Below are positions 15,346 through 24,002 of a stretch of DNA of 64,000 nt, piece by piece. Below the pieces are notes generated by a model. The model was not told the DNA's origin. It saw only the letters and a list, made by a program, of their open reading frames with translations, and did no database searches. The DNA comes from Rubritalea tangerina (GTDB lineage Bacteria; Verrucomicrobiota; Verrucomicrobiia; Verrucomicrobiales; Akkermansiaceae): positions 1-64,000 of the forward strand of contig NZ_JBHUJB010000013.1 of assembly GCF_042683245.1 (NCBI RefSeq), given 5' to 3'. Position 1 is the stretch's first letter. Each line of letters opens with the position of its first letter. A program made the position numbers and the translations under genes.

Positions 15346-15822
15346 ATGAGCGACAATAAATCCGATCTCATCCAACAAGTTATCACCTCCCTTGAAGCCG
15401 ACCTCGACGTGTTGCGTAAGGCTGCTCAAGAAACGCACAGCAATTCGACGGATGAACAAAGTAAGGCTGAAGGTAAATATGATACCCGTGGCCTCGAAGC
15501 CTCCTACCTCGCCGAAGCTCAAGCTGGAAAAGTTCTCCAGCTCGAAGATCATTTAAGAAAGCTCAAACAACTCGACGGCAACGATTACGATGATAGCGCC
15601 CCCATTGCCTCAGGCTCCATGGTCATTCTCAGCTCCTCAGACGACGACTACGGATACATGCTCCTTCCCGCAGGCGGAGGAATGACACTGCTATCACAAG
15701 GTCTAGAATTCACCGTCGTCACTCCAGACTCACCAATCGGCTCCCTCATTTTGGGAAAACATGTGGGCAATACCATCGATCACCCACAGTATGGCAACAC
15801 CTTTATTTCTGACCTTTGGTAA
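15346..15822 (+). CDS. GreA/GreB-like transcription factor
   Basis: 158 residues. The N-terminal half is a predicted coiled coil (SLEADLDVLRKAAQE...) with an acidic tip and the conserved stretch KAEGKYDTRGLEASYLAEAQ. The C-terminal half is the Gre FKBP-like domain (VVTPDSPIGSLILGKHVGNT). Gre factors enter the RNA polymerase secondary channel and stimulate cleavage of backtracked RNA. This variant has the Gre architecture but a divergent coiled coil, so whether it cleaves RNA or acts like a DksA/Rnk-type regulator is open. Its 3' end overlaps the convergent AsmA-like gene by 20 bases. Confidence 0.8.
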   Translation: MSDNKSDLIQQVITSLEADLDVLRKAAQETHSNSTDEQSKAEGKYDTRGLEASYLAEAQAGKVLQLEDHLRKLKQLDGNDYDDSAPIASGSMVILSSSDDDYGYMLLPAGGGMTLLSQGLEFTVVTPDSPIGSLILGKHVGNTIDHPQYGNTFISDLW

Positions 15823-17308
15823 ACGCACGCTGATCCTCAGCACGCTCACTTTTGATGAATTGCTTTAAGCGGGATACTGACTCCCAAAGCGGCTGCCAAT
15901 CCGTCTTGTTTTCTAACTTTATCACGGGGTCTAACAAACCTCCATCTACTAACAGATCACAGTAGTACATATCATTTGTATCAAGCGGTTGCATCACCCC
16001 TCCACGCAACCCAACAAAAAAATTACTCCCATTTGCCAAGCGATTAATCCACCCCCGCTTTTCTGGTGAAGTCACGACCCGCAACACCCCATATCCAGCA
16101 CCATTAGCCTCAACGACCCCATTCCCCATCACAGATATTGCGTCACCACGCAACTCAATCTGTGGTGTGTACAATCTCCCCCTGCCAAAATACGAGCGTA
16201 ATGCACAGCTTTCAAAATGAGCCATTGTACCTCGATGCCCTTCCTTAACATGTATGCCACTTGCTAAAATTTCCGCAGCCCCTCGCCATGACATCGGCTG
16301 ACTGACGATACCTCCCAGACGCATCCTCCCCACTATCTTGTCTGAACCAATATCCACCTCTAAGTTCAAATGGGTCAATATCTCCTCAACCTCCTGCTCA
16401 GGAATGACCATGTCTACCAAAAAGGCAATGCCTCCTGATGAACGCCCTAGATAAAAAGTCGGTAAGACAGAAAGCCCAAAAAAATCCACCTCCGTCTCCT
16501 TGATGCTCAGAAGTCCCCCCCGTTTACTCATTCTAAAACTCCCTTCCTCCACTAACGCATACCCCAATACAGATAAACCTCCCCATGCAACCTCTCCTGT
16601 TAGATCAGCCCCTCCTACTGGTAAATTCGCATCGAAATCCGTAAGAGAAACAAGACTCCCCCCCCTACCTTTAACTGAGATTTGAGCGTCCTCGATTACT
16701 AACCATGACTCATAATCATCCCCAGGTGCATGATTCCCTATCGGCACATCTCCTATGCCAGGGCGTACCTCTATCTTTTTATTCACCACTAGCCCGCTCT
16801 TGATCTCGCCCTCTACATGACCACTCTCTTGACCTTCTCCATCGATCGACTCATTTTGAACAATCGCTGGGGCGGCTGCTCTATCAGTCTGAGCTATCAC
16901 CGCTGGCTGCCTCCCATACTCCTGCAAGCGCTCTAACAACCACATATCTGTCACTAGTAGCTCTGGCTTGCGAATTGTCACCCGGGAAATCCGCTTCTCA
17001 CCTTCCCACAATAATCCATAATTTGGCAAAATCTCAATGTGTCCAACATTCAGCCCCCCCTCACCAAGTTCACAACTTAATTGGTAAATATGAAGCCTCC
17101 CATCAAACCCATAGGTAATGGTGCCCACCTTCCACTTTTCACCAGTACGTCGCTCCAACTGCCGGGCAACTTCATTCTTTGACCACGCACTATTCAGAAC
17201 AATGTTCCCTACGGTGAAAATACCAAACACCGGTACACATACCCAATAAAAGAGGCGACGCCATAGACGTCGCCTCTTCAAAAGTACCTTGAGTAATGAT
17301 ACGCTCAC
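15803..17308 (-). CDS. AsmA-like inner-membrane-anchored envelope protein
   Basis: 501 residues, starting at GTG 17308, ten bases after the stop of the preceding gene. A basic start and one membrane helix (about 18-40, LFYWVCVPVFGIFTVGNIVL) are followed by a long periplasmic beta-rich part. Repeated patterns such as VGTITYGFDGRLHIYQLSC, ISRVTIRKPELLV, and CDLLVDGGLLDPVIKLEN at the end are typical of AsmA/YhdP-like or DUF748-like proteins, thought to help phospholipid transport between membranes. A low-complexity linker lies near 135-190. The identification rests on architecture, not a decisive motif. Confidence 0.6.
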   Translation of the reverse strand: MSVSLLKVLLKRRRLWRRLFYWVCVPVFGIFTVGNIVLNSAWSKNEVARQLERRTGEKWKVGTITYGFDGRLHIYQLSCELGEGGLNVGHIEILPNYGLLWEGEKRISRVTIRKPELLVTDMWLLERLQEYGRQPAVIAQTDRAAAPAIVQNESIDGEGQESGHVEGEIKSGLVVNKKIEVRPGIGDVPIGNHAPGDDYESWLVIEDAQISVKGRGGSLVSLTDFDANLPVGGADLTGEVAWGGLSVLGYALVEEGSFRMSKRGGLLSIKETEVDFFGLSVLPTFYLGRSSGGIAFLVDMVIPEQEVEEILTHLNLEVDIGSDKIVGRMRLGGIVSQPMSWRGAAEILASGIHVKEGHRGTMAHFESCALRSYFGRGRLYTPQIELRGDAISVMGNGVVEANGAGYGVLRVVTSPEKRGWINRLANGSNFFVGLRGGVMQPLDTNDMYYCDLLVDGGLLDPVIKLENKTDWQPLWESVSRLKQFIKSERAEDQRAFTKGQK

Positions 17309-17317
17309 TCGTACAAA

Positions 17318-18028
17318 TCACTTCGACTTAATCGCTGGGAAACGTATCACCAAACTCTGGTCAAATAGTGGTTTTCCCTTCGCTGTAATCTCCTGCAATC
17401 GATATACCAATATCGCATACTTCCCATCCGTCGTCGTCCCCAGTGCCAAGTTCTCCTTCATCTTAGTGAGAGAATTCTCAGATTGATAACGCCATTCTTT
17501 TCCTTTCCATGCACCTAACAAACTACGCTCTGGAGCATCAATGTCAGCAATCGCTATCATCTCACCATTGGTCGATGTAAATACATTCTTCTCCGGATCA
17601 TAACGAAGCAACGAAATAGAAGCCGCTGGCCCAGTCGCATTGATCTTCCACTGACCATTACCAACCTCCTCTAACAGGAGAGAGGTGTCCGCTAACTTCT
17701 TAGCTTCCCTACTATCCCAAAGCTTCGCATACTTGTCGTACTCTTCCTGACTCATGCCAAGCTTCTCATCGTACAAAGGCAATGGGCTTCCCGCTGTCTT
17801 CTTTGAATGCTCGTCAAACCATTCAGGATCTTTCTGAGCTGCTTCACTCAGTTTCTGGACAAAACCCTCGAACTCTTTTGGGGGAATAATCGCTATGATC
17901 TGAGCTTTCACTGGCTTATCTTTCTCAAAAGCTTTTGCGAAATATTCGGGCACCTCCGCAGCAACCGCCGTCAGTTGCAGTGACATTACCGCAAGACAAC
18001 TTACCAACCATGTGAATCTCTTTTTCAT
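17318..18028 (-). CDS. Secreted protein of unknown function
   Basis: I do not recognise the family. It has 236 residues with a clear signal peptide (MKKRFTWLVSCLAVMSLQLT to about AVAAE). The mature part is Lys/Glu-rich with KAQIIAIIPPKEFEGFVQKL, then a section LLLEEVGNGQWKINATGPAA that recalls DUF4878-like or NTF2-like lipoproteins, and a C-terminal strand-rich stretch. There are no Cys residues in the mature part. It is immediately upstream (10 bases) of the AsmA-like gene on the same strand and 75 bases downstream of another unknown membrane protein, so the three may form an envelope operon. Confidence 0.7.
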   Translation of the reverse strand: MKKRFTWLVSCLAVMSLQLTAVAAEVPEYFAKAFEKDKPVKAQIIAIIPPKEFEGFVQKLSEAAQKDPEWFDEHSKKTAGSPLPLYDEKLGMSQEEYDKYAKLWDSREAKKLADTSLLLEEVGNGQWKINATGPAASISLLRYDPEKNVFTSTNGEMIAIADIDAPERSLLGAWKGKEWRYQSENSLTKMKENLALGTTTDGKYAILVYRLQEITAKGKPLFDQSLVIRFPAIKSK

Positions 18029-18102
18029 AATACTTGCGTCCTAGGGACTATAGAACTTCACCAGAAAGGTATCTACCTACAGCGCATTGACAAGAGCCAA
18101 TC

Positions 18103-19101
18103 TCACTTCATCCACCCAATTTGCAACAACTCTGTTAGGTGCACGCAGCGTGGCGACAATGCCCCCTCAGGATAACTCAAACTCAAAATCACTGGCACCT
18201 TACGCTTACTGTTTACGCTTCTTCTCCCACCACCTGATACCACATTCACCAATTGAGCATCCAAGGCAGAACCAATCTCCGTATACGCCCACAAGTAATC
18301 GTCACTACCTGGAAGTGTGACTTTGAAACACCGATACTTGTTGTACTCCGAAAACTCAAAGCCGTGGAAACCATCCAATTGGGCAGCTTGCACAAACGCC
18401 CGGAAGGTATGCGGCTTGGTACTCCGCTCATCCGTGAACGCGCCCCAGTCCGATGGTTGATAAATCACATCAGTCTCCCAATCCACTAGCGCTGAACCAT
18501 CATCCGAGCTCTCCACATAAATATAGGATAAGGCTTCAGCCTCACCTTCGCGCACTTTCACCCGCCACATCACCCCTTCTTTCCCCATAACCGGTGACTC
18601 GATAACTTGTCCACTCAGACTTTCTGGCTGCATGGGGTACTTTGAGTAATACGCCTCCATCAATGGGAGCACGCGCGCGGCATCCCTCACATAGAGAGCT
18701 TTCTCAGCAACAGTACTCGCGGCTAAGTAGGATTGAATCACCTCCAGACGTAATGCTTGCTTTTCAGCATAGCTCATAGCTTCTTTCTCACGTGGTGCAG
18801 CCACACTCATCTCAGCCTGCTGCGATAATAACACAATCGCCCAAACACCAGCAACGGTCACGACTCCAACCAAAACATACAAACTAAGAAGAAACCACCT
18901 ACTCGGTTTGCCCCCCTTTTTATCCCAGGCCTCTTCCACCAGCTCTTGCACATCTTGCACTTCCTCCTTCAAGCTCAGCGACGCTATTCCTCCCAACGTA
19001 TCAGACTCCTCAGAACGCACCGTCTTAGACAACAGCACCGGAGCCTTTTTAGACTCAAGCTTATGCACCTTATTGCCCTCCTGTGGGTCCGAATCAGCCA
19101 T
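18103..19101 (-). CDS. Single-pass membrane protein of unknown function, paralogue of 41036-42127
   Basis: 332 residues. About 65 cytoplasmic residues rich in Glu, Lys and Ser are followed by one membrane helix (about 70-92, FLLSLYVLVGVVTVAGVWAI) and a large extracytoplasmic domain. That domain has SYLAASTVAEKALYVRDAAR, a central WRVKVREGEAE, LVDWETDVIYQPSDWGAF and the C-terminal VHLTELLQIGWMK. The same pattern (FLAANSVNERSSLV, LLDWEQHVRYSEKSWSNF, LHLSGVRALDWME) occurs in the protein at 41036-42127, so they are paralogues of a family I cannot name. The fold may be NTF2-like. It is the first gene of the 19.1-15.8 kb minus-strand run. Confidence 0.75.
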   Translation of the reverse strand: MADSDPQEGNKVHKLESKKAPVLLSKTVRSEESDTLGGIASLSLKEEVQDVQELVEEAWDKKGGKPSRWFLLSLYVLVGVVTVAGVWAIVLLSQQAEMSVAAPREKEAMSYAEKQALRLEVIQSYLAASTVAEKALYVRDAARVLPLMEAYYSKYPMQPESLSGQVIESPVMGKEGVMWRVKVREGEAEALSYIYVESSDDGSALVDWETDVIYQPSDWGAFTDERSTKPHTFRAFVQAAQLDGFHGFEFSEYNKYRCFKVTLPGSDDYLWAYTEIGSALDAQLVNVVSGGGRRSVNSKRKVPVILSLSYPEGALSPRCVHLTELLQIGWMK

Positions 19102-19238
19102 CGATGAAACAACTACTGCAGCTCTAGACTTCTGGCTAGCATCGATTTTACCTGCCTCAGAATTTCTCCACCCCTAAGCCTCCTCACAATCTCCCCCCCG
19201 CTCCTCAGATCACCATAGACGCAACAAAGAATTCTGCT

Positions 19239-20375
19239 ATGAATGCTAGCGTGATCGAGGCAACACCACCAAGGGTAATCATAACCACCGCTGGCTTTGG
19301 CGAGGGACACAATAGTGCTGCCAACCATCTCGCAGTGGCCCTCGAACCAAAAGCGGAAGTCGAAATCGTTGACCCCTGTGATATCGGGGCCCCCTGGGTG
19401 AACCACCAATTGCGTAACTTCTATCGCTTCATCACTACCTACGCACCAAAAACGTGGTCTCGTATCTACAAATCCACTGACCGCCACGACTTTTCTAAAG
19501 AGCGCCTCCCCCTCATGCGTCGCCCAGAAAATGCCCTCCATGAAGCCATTCTTAGCTTCGAACCAGACGCCATTATCAGCACCTACCCACTCTACCCCTA
19601 CTTTCTCGAGCGCTCATTTCAGCGCGGAGCAAGGCGCGTTCCCGTCTTCACCATCATCACCGACTCGATCGAAATCAACTCCTCATGGACGAAAGCCCCA
19701 ACCGATTTCTGGTGCGTCACCGACAATTTGACGCGTGACAAACTCATCGCACAAAACCTAGACCCCCAAAAAATTATCGTCACCGGCTTTGCAGTCCATC
19801 CACGATTTCAAAACCTCCCACGCATCACCCCAGATGACTCAGGTTCACCATTCAAAGTGCTCTACTTCCCAACCTCTAAGAAACCCACTGTCCGTCGCTT
19901 CATGCGCGCCATCCTCAACGCCTGCCCAGATGGCCGCACCGAAGTCACTGTTGTCCTCGGACGCAATGTCCGAAAGCTCTATGACCGAGCTAGAGAAATC
20001 CAACTCGAGTTTCCTGGGAGAGTGCAAATCAAAGGCTGGACTAGGCGCGTCCCAGAGCTTCTCTGCAACCACCACCTTATCGTAGGCAAAGCTGGCGGAG
20101 CTACAGTCCATGAAGCAATCGCCGCTCAAACCCCCATGCTCATCCACCACCTTGTCCCCGGCCAAGAAGAGGGCAACCTTGCCCTCCTTCAAGAAATCGG
20201 TGCAGGCCAACTCACCGAAAACTCAAAACAAGTACGCCATGCTATTCAGCATATGATGAGCGATGACCTCAAATCTTGGAGAGTCATGAAACAAAACCTC
20301 TTGTCCAAGGCGCTTCCCTGTGGAGCAAACGCCGCCGCAAACTTTATCCTCAACCATCTCGCTAAGTCCCAATAA
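19239..20375 (+). CDS. Diacylglycerol glycosyltransferase-like protein (MGDG synthase/GT28)
   Basis: 378 residues with two GT-B halves. The N-terminal half has TTAGFGEGHNSAANHLAVAL, the glycine-rich start of MGDG-synthase/UgtP-like enzymes, and STYPLYPYF. The linker IVTGFAVHPRF and the C-terminal HLIVGKAGGATVHEAIA (donor-binding) with PMLIHHLVPGQEEGN follow. These enzymes transfer glucose or galactose from UDP-sugar to diacylglycerol (or GlcNAc in MurG). The lack of MurG hallmarks and the MGDG-type N-terminus point to a membrane glycolipid. The HAD gene begins 5 bases after the stop, so they are likely co-transcribed. Confidence 0.87.
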   Translation: MNASVIEATPPRVIITTAGFGEGHNSAANHLAVALEPKAEVEIVDPCDIGAPWVNHQLRNFYRFITTYAPKTWSRIYKSTDRHDFSKERLPLMRRPENALHEAILSFEPDAIISTYPLYPYFLERSFQRGARRVPVFTIITDSIEINSSWTKAPTDFWCVTDNLTRDKLIAQNLDPQKIIVTGFAVHPRFQNLPRITPDDSGSPFKVLYFPTSKKPTVRRFMRAILNACPDGRTEVTVVLGRNVRKLYDRAREIQLEFPGRVQIKGWTRRVPELLCNHHLIVGKAGGATVHEAIAAQTPMLIHHLVPGQEEGNLALLQEIGAGQLTENSKQVRHAIQHMMSDDLKSWRVMKQNLLSKALPCGANAAANFILNHLAKSQ

Positions 20376-20380
20376 TCTCA

Positions 20381-20965
20381 ATGAAAACCTACCTCTTTGA
20401 CATCGGTAATGTCCTGCTCGCATTTGACTTTTCCCCAGCCCTCAATGCCCTAATGGGCTCCAATCCCGCCCCCAATGCCATCCAGGACATCATCGCCCGT
20501 AAAGATGCGTTCGAGGCCGGCCAGATTCCTGTAGAAAACTACATTGCTTGGGCCTCAGAATTGCTCGATTTCGGTGGAGACCCCGATGCCTTCAAGCACG
20601 CGTGGCGGCATATTTTCACCCCAATTGAAGGAACGTGGAAACTAGCCGAGCAACTCAAAGCCGAAGGCCACCGCCTAATCCTCTACTCCAATACGAACGC
20701 CATCCATGCTTCCCATTGCCTGGATACCTATGATGTCTTCAAGCACTTCGACCACGCAGTCTTCTCCCATGAAATCGGAGCAATCAAGCCACATGATGAC
20801 TTTTTCACCCGTTCGTTTGACCAATTTGCTATTCTCCCCGAACAAACCTACTATATCGATGACTTAGCTGAAAATGTAGCCGCAGGCCGTGCTCACGGCC
20901 TCAACGCTCACCAATATTCAGCCTCCAACCACCAAGCTCTCCTCGATTGGATTGCCACTCACTAG
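20381..20965 (+). CDS. HAD-superfamily phosphatase, YihX-like
   Basis: 194 residues. Motif I is YLFDIGNVLLAF (nucleophile Asp in the YihX-type D-x-G-N-V form, without the usual second Asp at +2). Motif II is LILYSNTN, motif III the Lys in EIGAIKPHDDF, motif IV YYIDDLAENV. YihX-type enzymes dephosphorylate small sugar phosphates such as glucose-1-phosphate. It sits 5 bases behind the glycosyltransferase, so a role in sugar phosphate supply is possible but not shown. It is followed by an 11-bp tandem repeat. Confidence 0.88.
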   Translation: MKTYLFDIGNVLLAFDFSPALNALMGSNPAPNAIQDIIARKDAFEAGQIPVENYIAWASELLDFGGDPDAFKHAWRHIFTPIEGTWKLAEQLKAEGHRLILYSNTNAIHASHCLDTYDVFKHFDHAVFSHEIGAIKPHDDFFTRSFDQFAILPEQTYYIDDLAENVAAGRAHGLNAHQYSASNHQALLDWIATH

Positions 20966-20967
20966 AC

Positions 20968-21020
20968 ACACACCCGCAACACACCCGCAACACACCCGCA
21001 ACACACCCGCAACACACCCA
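20968..21020. repeat. 11-bp tandem repeat, four copies plus a partial
   Basis: The unit acacacccgca occurs four times head to tail (20968-21011) and is followed by a 9-base partial copy. It fills the gap between the HAD gene stop and the start of the peptidase gene at 21025. The repeat could change copy number by slippage and alter translation of the downstream gene. There are no spacers, so it is not a CRISPR. Confidence 0.92.
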
Positions 21021-21024
21021 CCCA

Positions 21025-22404
21025 ATGCCACACATAAAATCCTCAAGCTTTCTTTGCCTATCCCTCCCACTTCTTTCCATCGCCCAAGCCGCTGAAAAAC
21101 ATGATCTCACCCAGAGCCTCATGAACGACTCTCTCTGGGAAACGAAGATCAGCGATTTCCAAGCATCCCATAAACCCTTCCAATTCAAGTGGATGAGTGC
21201 GAGTAAATCCCGACTCCGCTCAATTGGGAAAAATACCCAAACCTTTGGTAAAGCCTCCGGCGAACTCCTAGTTACCTCCGATAATGATGGCAATGTGAAT
21301 GGGGTCTCTATCTCCTTCTACAACCGTGGTGATAATGGCCCGATGAGCCCCGCTCAGTTCGATGCACTCTACAAAAACCTTGCCGAAACCATTACCTCAA
21401 CCACCGGCAGCCGAGCTGAAGACAAGTCTGGCCGTGGTACCGTCGTGCTCACTAAAACATTCTGGCGCTACAAAGACTCAGCCTTCCAATTAGAAAAATC
21501 CTTCACCCGTTCTACAAAAACACCCGAATTCATCCGACTTCGAGTCGCTTCACTCAGTAAAGCCCGTGAAGGGTCTAAAACAGCCAGACGCTCCAGCCTC
21601 AAGGCGAACGTGACACGCGATAAAAATGGCGACACCTTCATTCACAACGTCCCAATGGTAGACCAAGGGCGTAAAGGATACTGCGTCTGCGCTTCAGCTG
21701 CCCGCATCTACCAATACTACGGCCGCCAAACCGACCAACACGAAATTGCCCAACTGGCCAACTCCACAGCCGATAGCGGCACCGCCATCAATGAAATGGT
21801 CGCTTCACTGAAAAAAGTCACAGGAAAGCTCAACTCGCGCATCGTCGTCCTCTACGAATACCCCAAAGGCATCTCTGACCTCCCTACAGATGCGGAATAC
21901 AAATCAGGACGCGCCCGCAGCAGCGACGTCGACAAAGTCCTTCGCGGATTCGATGAAATGAAGCAAGACGTCAATGACTACCAAAGGCTCGCAAAAAAGA
22001 AAAAAGGTAAAAGCGTCCTCGGCGGATCTAGCTACGCACGCATCGACCGCAAAGCCCCATGGAGCTTCGCACAAATGGAAAGATTCCGCGCCCAATGTGA
22101 CCCCAAAATCTACCGCGAAGTCATGATGGATAAATCCAGTTACAAACGCTTCTACAGCAAAGTCAAAGAATACATCGACCAAGGTATCCCTCTCGCTTGG
22201 ACCCTCAAACTTGGCATGTTCCCAGAACCTGGAATACCCCAAGCAGGTGGTGGCCACATGCGCCTCATCATCGGCTACAACACCAAAGATAACGCCATTA
22301 TCTATTCCGACTCTTGGGGTGCCGGTCATGAGAAAAAATACATGGATGCTGGAGCCGCATTCTGCATGACCTCCTGCCTCCTCGCCATGCCACCCACACG
22401 CTAA
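21025..22404 (+). CDS. Secreted papain-like (C39-type) cysteine peptidase
   Basis: 459 residues from ATG 21025, which gives a signal peptide (MPHIKSSSFLCLSLPLLSIA, cleavage near AQA). Residues 25-205 are a separate N-terminal domain of unknown function. The peptidase domain has the oxyanion Gln and catalytic Cys in MVDQGRKGYCVC (Cys about 220), the catalytic His in AGGGHMRLIIGYN (about 411) and the Asp in YSDSWG (about 429). About 190 residues separate Cys and His, longer than typical C39 bacteriocin peptidases (near 80), so an insertion is present. It has no transporter partner; a stand-alone secreted peptidase is likely. Reading upstream through the repeat gives no signal peptide and is rejected. 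Confidence 0.84.
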   Translation: MPHIKSSSFLCLSLPLLSIAQAAEKHDLTQSLMNDSLWETKISDFQASHKPFQFKWMSASKSRLRSIGKNTQTFGKASGELLVTSDNDGNVNGVSISFYNRGDNGPMSPAQFDALYKNLAETITSTTGSRAEDKSGRGTVVLTKTFWRYKDSAFQLEKSFTRSTKTPEFIRLRVASLSKAREGSKTARRSSLKANVTRDKNGDTFIHNVPMVDQGRKGYCVCASAARIYQYYGRQTDQHEIAQLANSTADSGTAINEMVASLKKVTGKLNSRIVVLYEYPKGISDLPTDAEYKSGRARSSDVDKVLRGFDEMKQDVNDYQRLAKKKKGKSVLGGSSYARIDRKAPWSFAQMERFRAQCDPKIYREVMMDKSSYKRFYSKVKEYIDQGIPLAWTLKLGMFPEPGIPQAGGGHMRLIIGYNTKDNAIIYSDSWGAGHEKKYMDAGAAFCMTSCLLAMPPTR

Positions 22405-22435
22405 ACATGCATACATCTGCATAGCCCCATACTCC

Positions 22436-22471
22436 AGCCACCAGTCCGCACCTTAGCTCTGGTGGCTTTTT
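22436..22471 (+). terminator. Rho-independent terminator of the C39-type peptidase gene
   Basis: AGCCACCAG (22436-22444) pairs with CTGGTGGCT (22459-22467), followed by five T. It is 32 bases after the stop. Confidence 0.87.
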
Positions 22472-22654
22472 CATTTCTGTGGTCCCCTCCGCGTACCAGC
22501 TGTGCACGTCAGCAATACAGATCACAAAAAAATCGGTGTCGCCCTGTGCCAATTTCACAGACAAAAGAAAGAAAGCCAGCACATGGCATATTCTGACTAG
22601 GCAGGACAGCTTTTGCCCAGTACACCTAGCCCAAGAACTCACCCTAACTTTTTC

Positions 22655-23851
22655 ATGTATCCACAATCATTCCAAAGCCACCTCCAGAATACCCTCGGCG
22701 AAATCAAAGATGCTGGGCTCTTCAAAAGCGAGCGCTTCATTACCTCCACTCAGAACTCCACGGTCACTCTCGAAGGAGGCCGCGAAGTCATCAACATGTG
22801 CGCCAACAATTACCTCGGACTCGCTGACCACCCACGCGTCGTCGAAGCTGCTTCCAAAGCTGCAAGAGACTGGGGATTCGGTATGGCTTCCGTACGCTTC
22901 ATCTGTGGCACTCAAACTCTGCACCGCCAGCTTGAAGAGAAAATCACCGAATACCTCGGCACTGAAGACACCATCCTTTACCCATCATGCTTTGATGCCA
23001 ATGGTGGCCTCTTCGAGGTCCTTCTGACTGCCGAAGATGCCGTCATTTCTGATAGCCTCAACCACGCATCTATTATCGACGGTGTACGCCTCTGTAAGGC
23101 TAAACGTTTCCGCTACGCCAACAACGACATGGCTGACCTCGAAGCGAAACTTAAAGAAGCAGACGAAGCCGGCGCCCGCTTCAAACTCATCACCACCGAC
23201 GGCGTCTTCTCAATGGACGGCATCATCTGTGACCTCGATAAAGTCCACGCCCTCGCTGATAAATACAACGCCATCGTTCACTTCGATGATTGCCACTCCA
23301 CTGGATTCCTTGGTGAACGCGGACGCGGCACCCATGAACATTGTGGCCTCTTCGGTAAAATTGATATCACCACAGGGACGCTTGGGAAAGCTCTCGGTGG
23401 TGCCTCAGGTGGCTACACCTCCGGTAAAAAAGAAATTATCGACCTCCTTCGCCAGCGTTCACGCCCTTACCTTTTCTCTAACTCCGTGGCTCCTGTGATT
23501 GCAGCAGCCTCACTCGAGGTCTTCAACATGCTCGAAGAATCTACTGAGTACGCTGACCGCGTGAAAGAAAACACTAAGTATTTCAGAGAAAACATGGCCT
23601 CCACAGGCTTCACCATCGCCGGTAAAGACCACCCCATCTCACCAGTCATGCTCGGCGATGCTGCCCTCTCCCAACAATTCTCCGAAAAACTCCTCGACTA
23701 CGGCGTCTACGCGATTGGCTTCTTCTACCCAGTGGTGCCGCATAACACCGCCCGTATCCGTACCCAAATCTCCGCAGCACACACCCGTGAGCAACTCGAT
23801 GAAGGAATCGATGCCTTCATCAAAGCTGGGAAAGACCTCGGAGTCATCTAA
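22655..23851 (+). CDS. kbl: Glycine C-acetyltransferase (2-amino-3-ketobutyrate CoA ligase)
   Basis: PLP enzyme of the alpha-oxoamine synthase family, 398 residues from ATG 22655. It cleaves 2-amino-3-ketobutyrate with CoA into glycine and acetyl-CoA, the second step of threonine breakdown. Signs are MCANNYLGLADHPRV, FGMASVRFICGTQTLH, DDCHSTGFLG and the PLP lysine in TGTLGKALGGASGG. KBL and BioF are close relatives; length and the NNYLGL and SVRFICG signatures favour KBL. No threonine dehydrogenase (tdh) is adjacent. It is monocistronic, between two strong terminators. Confidence 0.93.
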   Translation: MYPQSFQSHLQNTLGEIKDAGLFKSERFITSTQNSTVTLEGGREVINMCANNYLGLADHPRVVEAASKAARDWGFGMASVRFICGTQTLHRQLEEKITEYLGTEDTILYPSCFDANGGLFEVLLTAEDAVISDSLNHASIIDGVRLCKAKRFRYANNDMADLEAKLKEADEAGARFKLITTDGVFSMDGIICDLDKVHALADKYNAIVHFDDCHSTGFLGERGRGTHEHCGLFGKIDITTGTLGKALGGASGGYTSGKKEIIDLLRQRSRPYLFSNSVAPVIAAASLEVFNMLEESTEYADRVKENTKYFRENMASTGFTIAGKDHPISPVMLGDAALSQQFSEKLLDYGVYAIGFFYPVVPHNTARIRTQISAAHTREQLDEGIDAFIKAGKDLGVI

Positions 23852-23874
23852 GACGACTCTAGCTCCATTTATCC

Positions 23875-23905
23875 AGCCGTCTGTGCCCCCACAGACGGCT
23901 TTTTT
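23875..23905 (+). terminator. Rho-independent terminator of kbl
   Basis: Perfect 11-bp stem AGCCGTCTGTG (23875-23885) with CACAGACGGCT (23890-23900), loop CCCC, followed by T's. Confidence 0.93.
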
Positions 23906-24002
23906 GTCGCCAAAAACAAACCTTGATGTAGCCGCCCTCTCAATTTCGCTCAAAGCTGCACCTATCCACCTCTCAACCAGTACAATGGGCTAACACTTGA
24001 AA

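Noticed and set aside
20966..21024. CRISPR array
   Set aside because: The 11-bp units are contiguous, with no spacers, and there are no cas genes.
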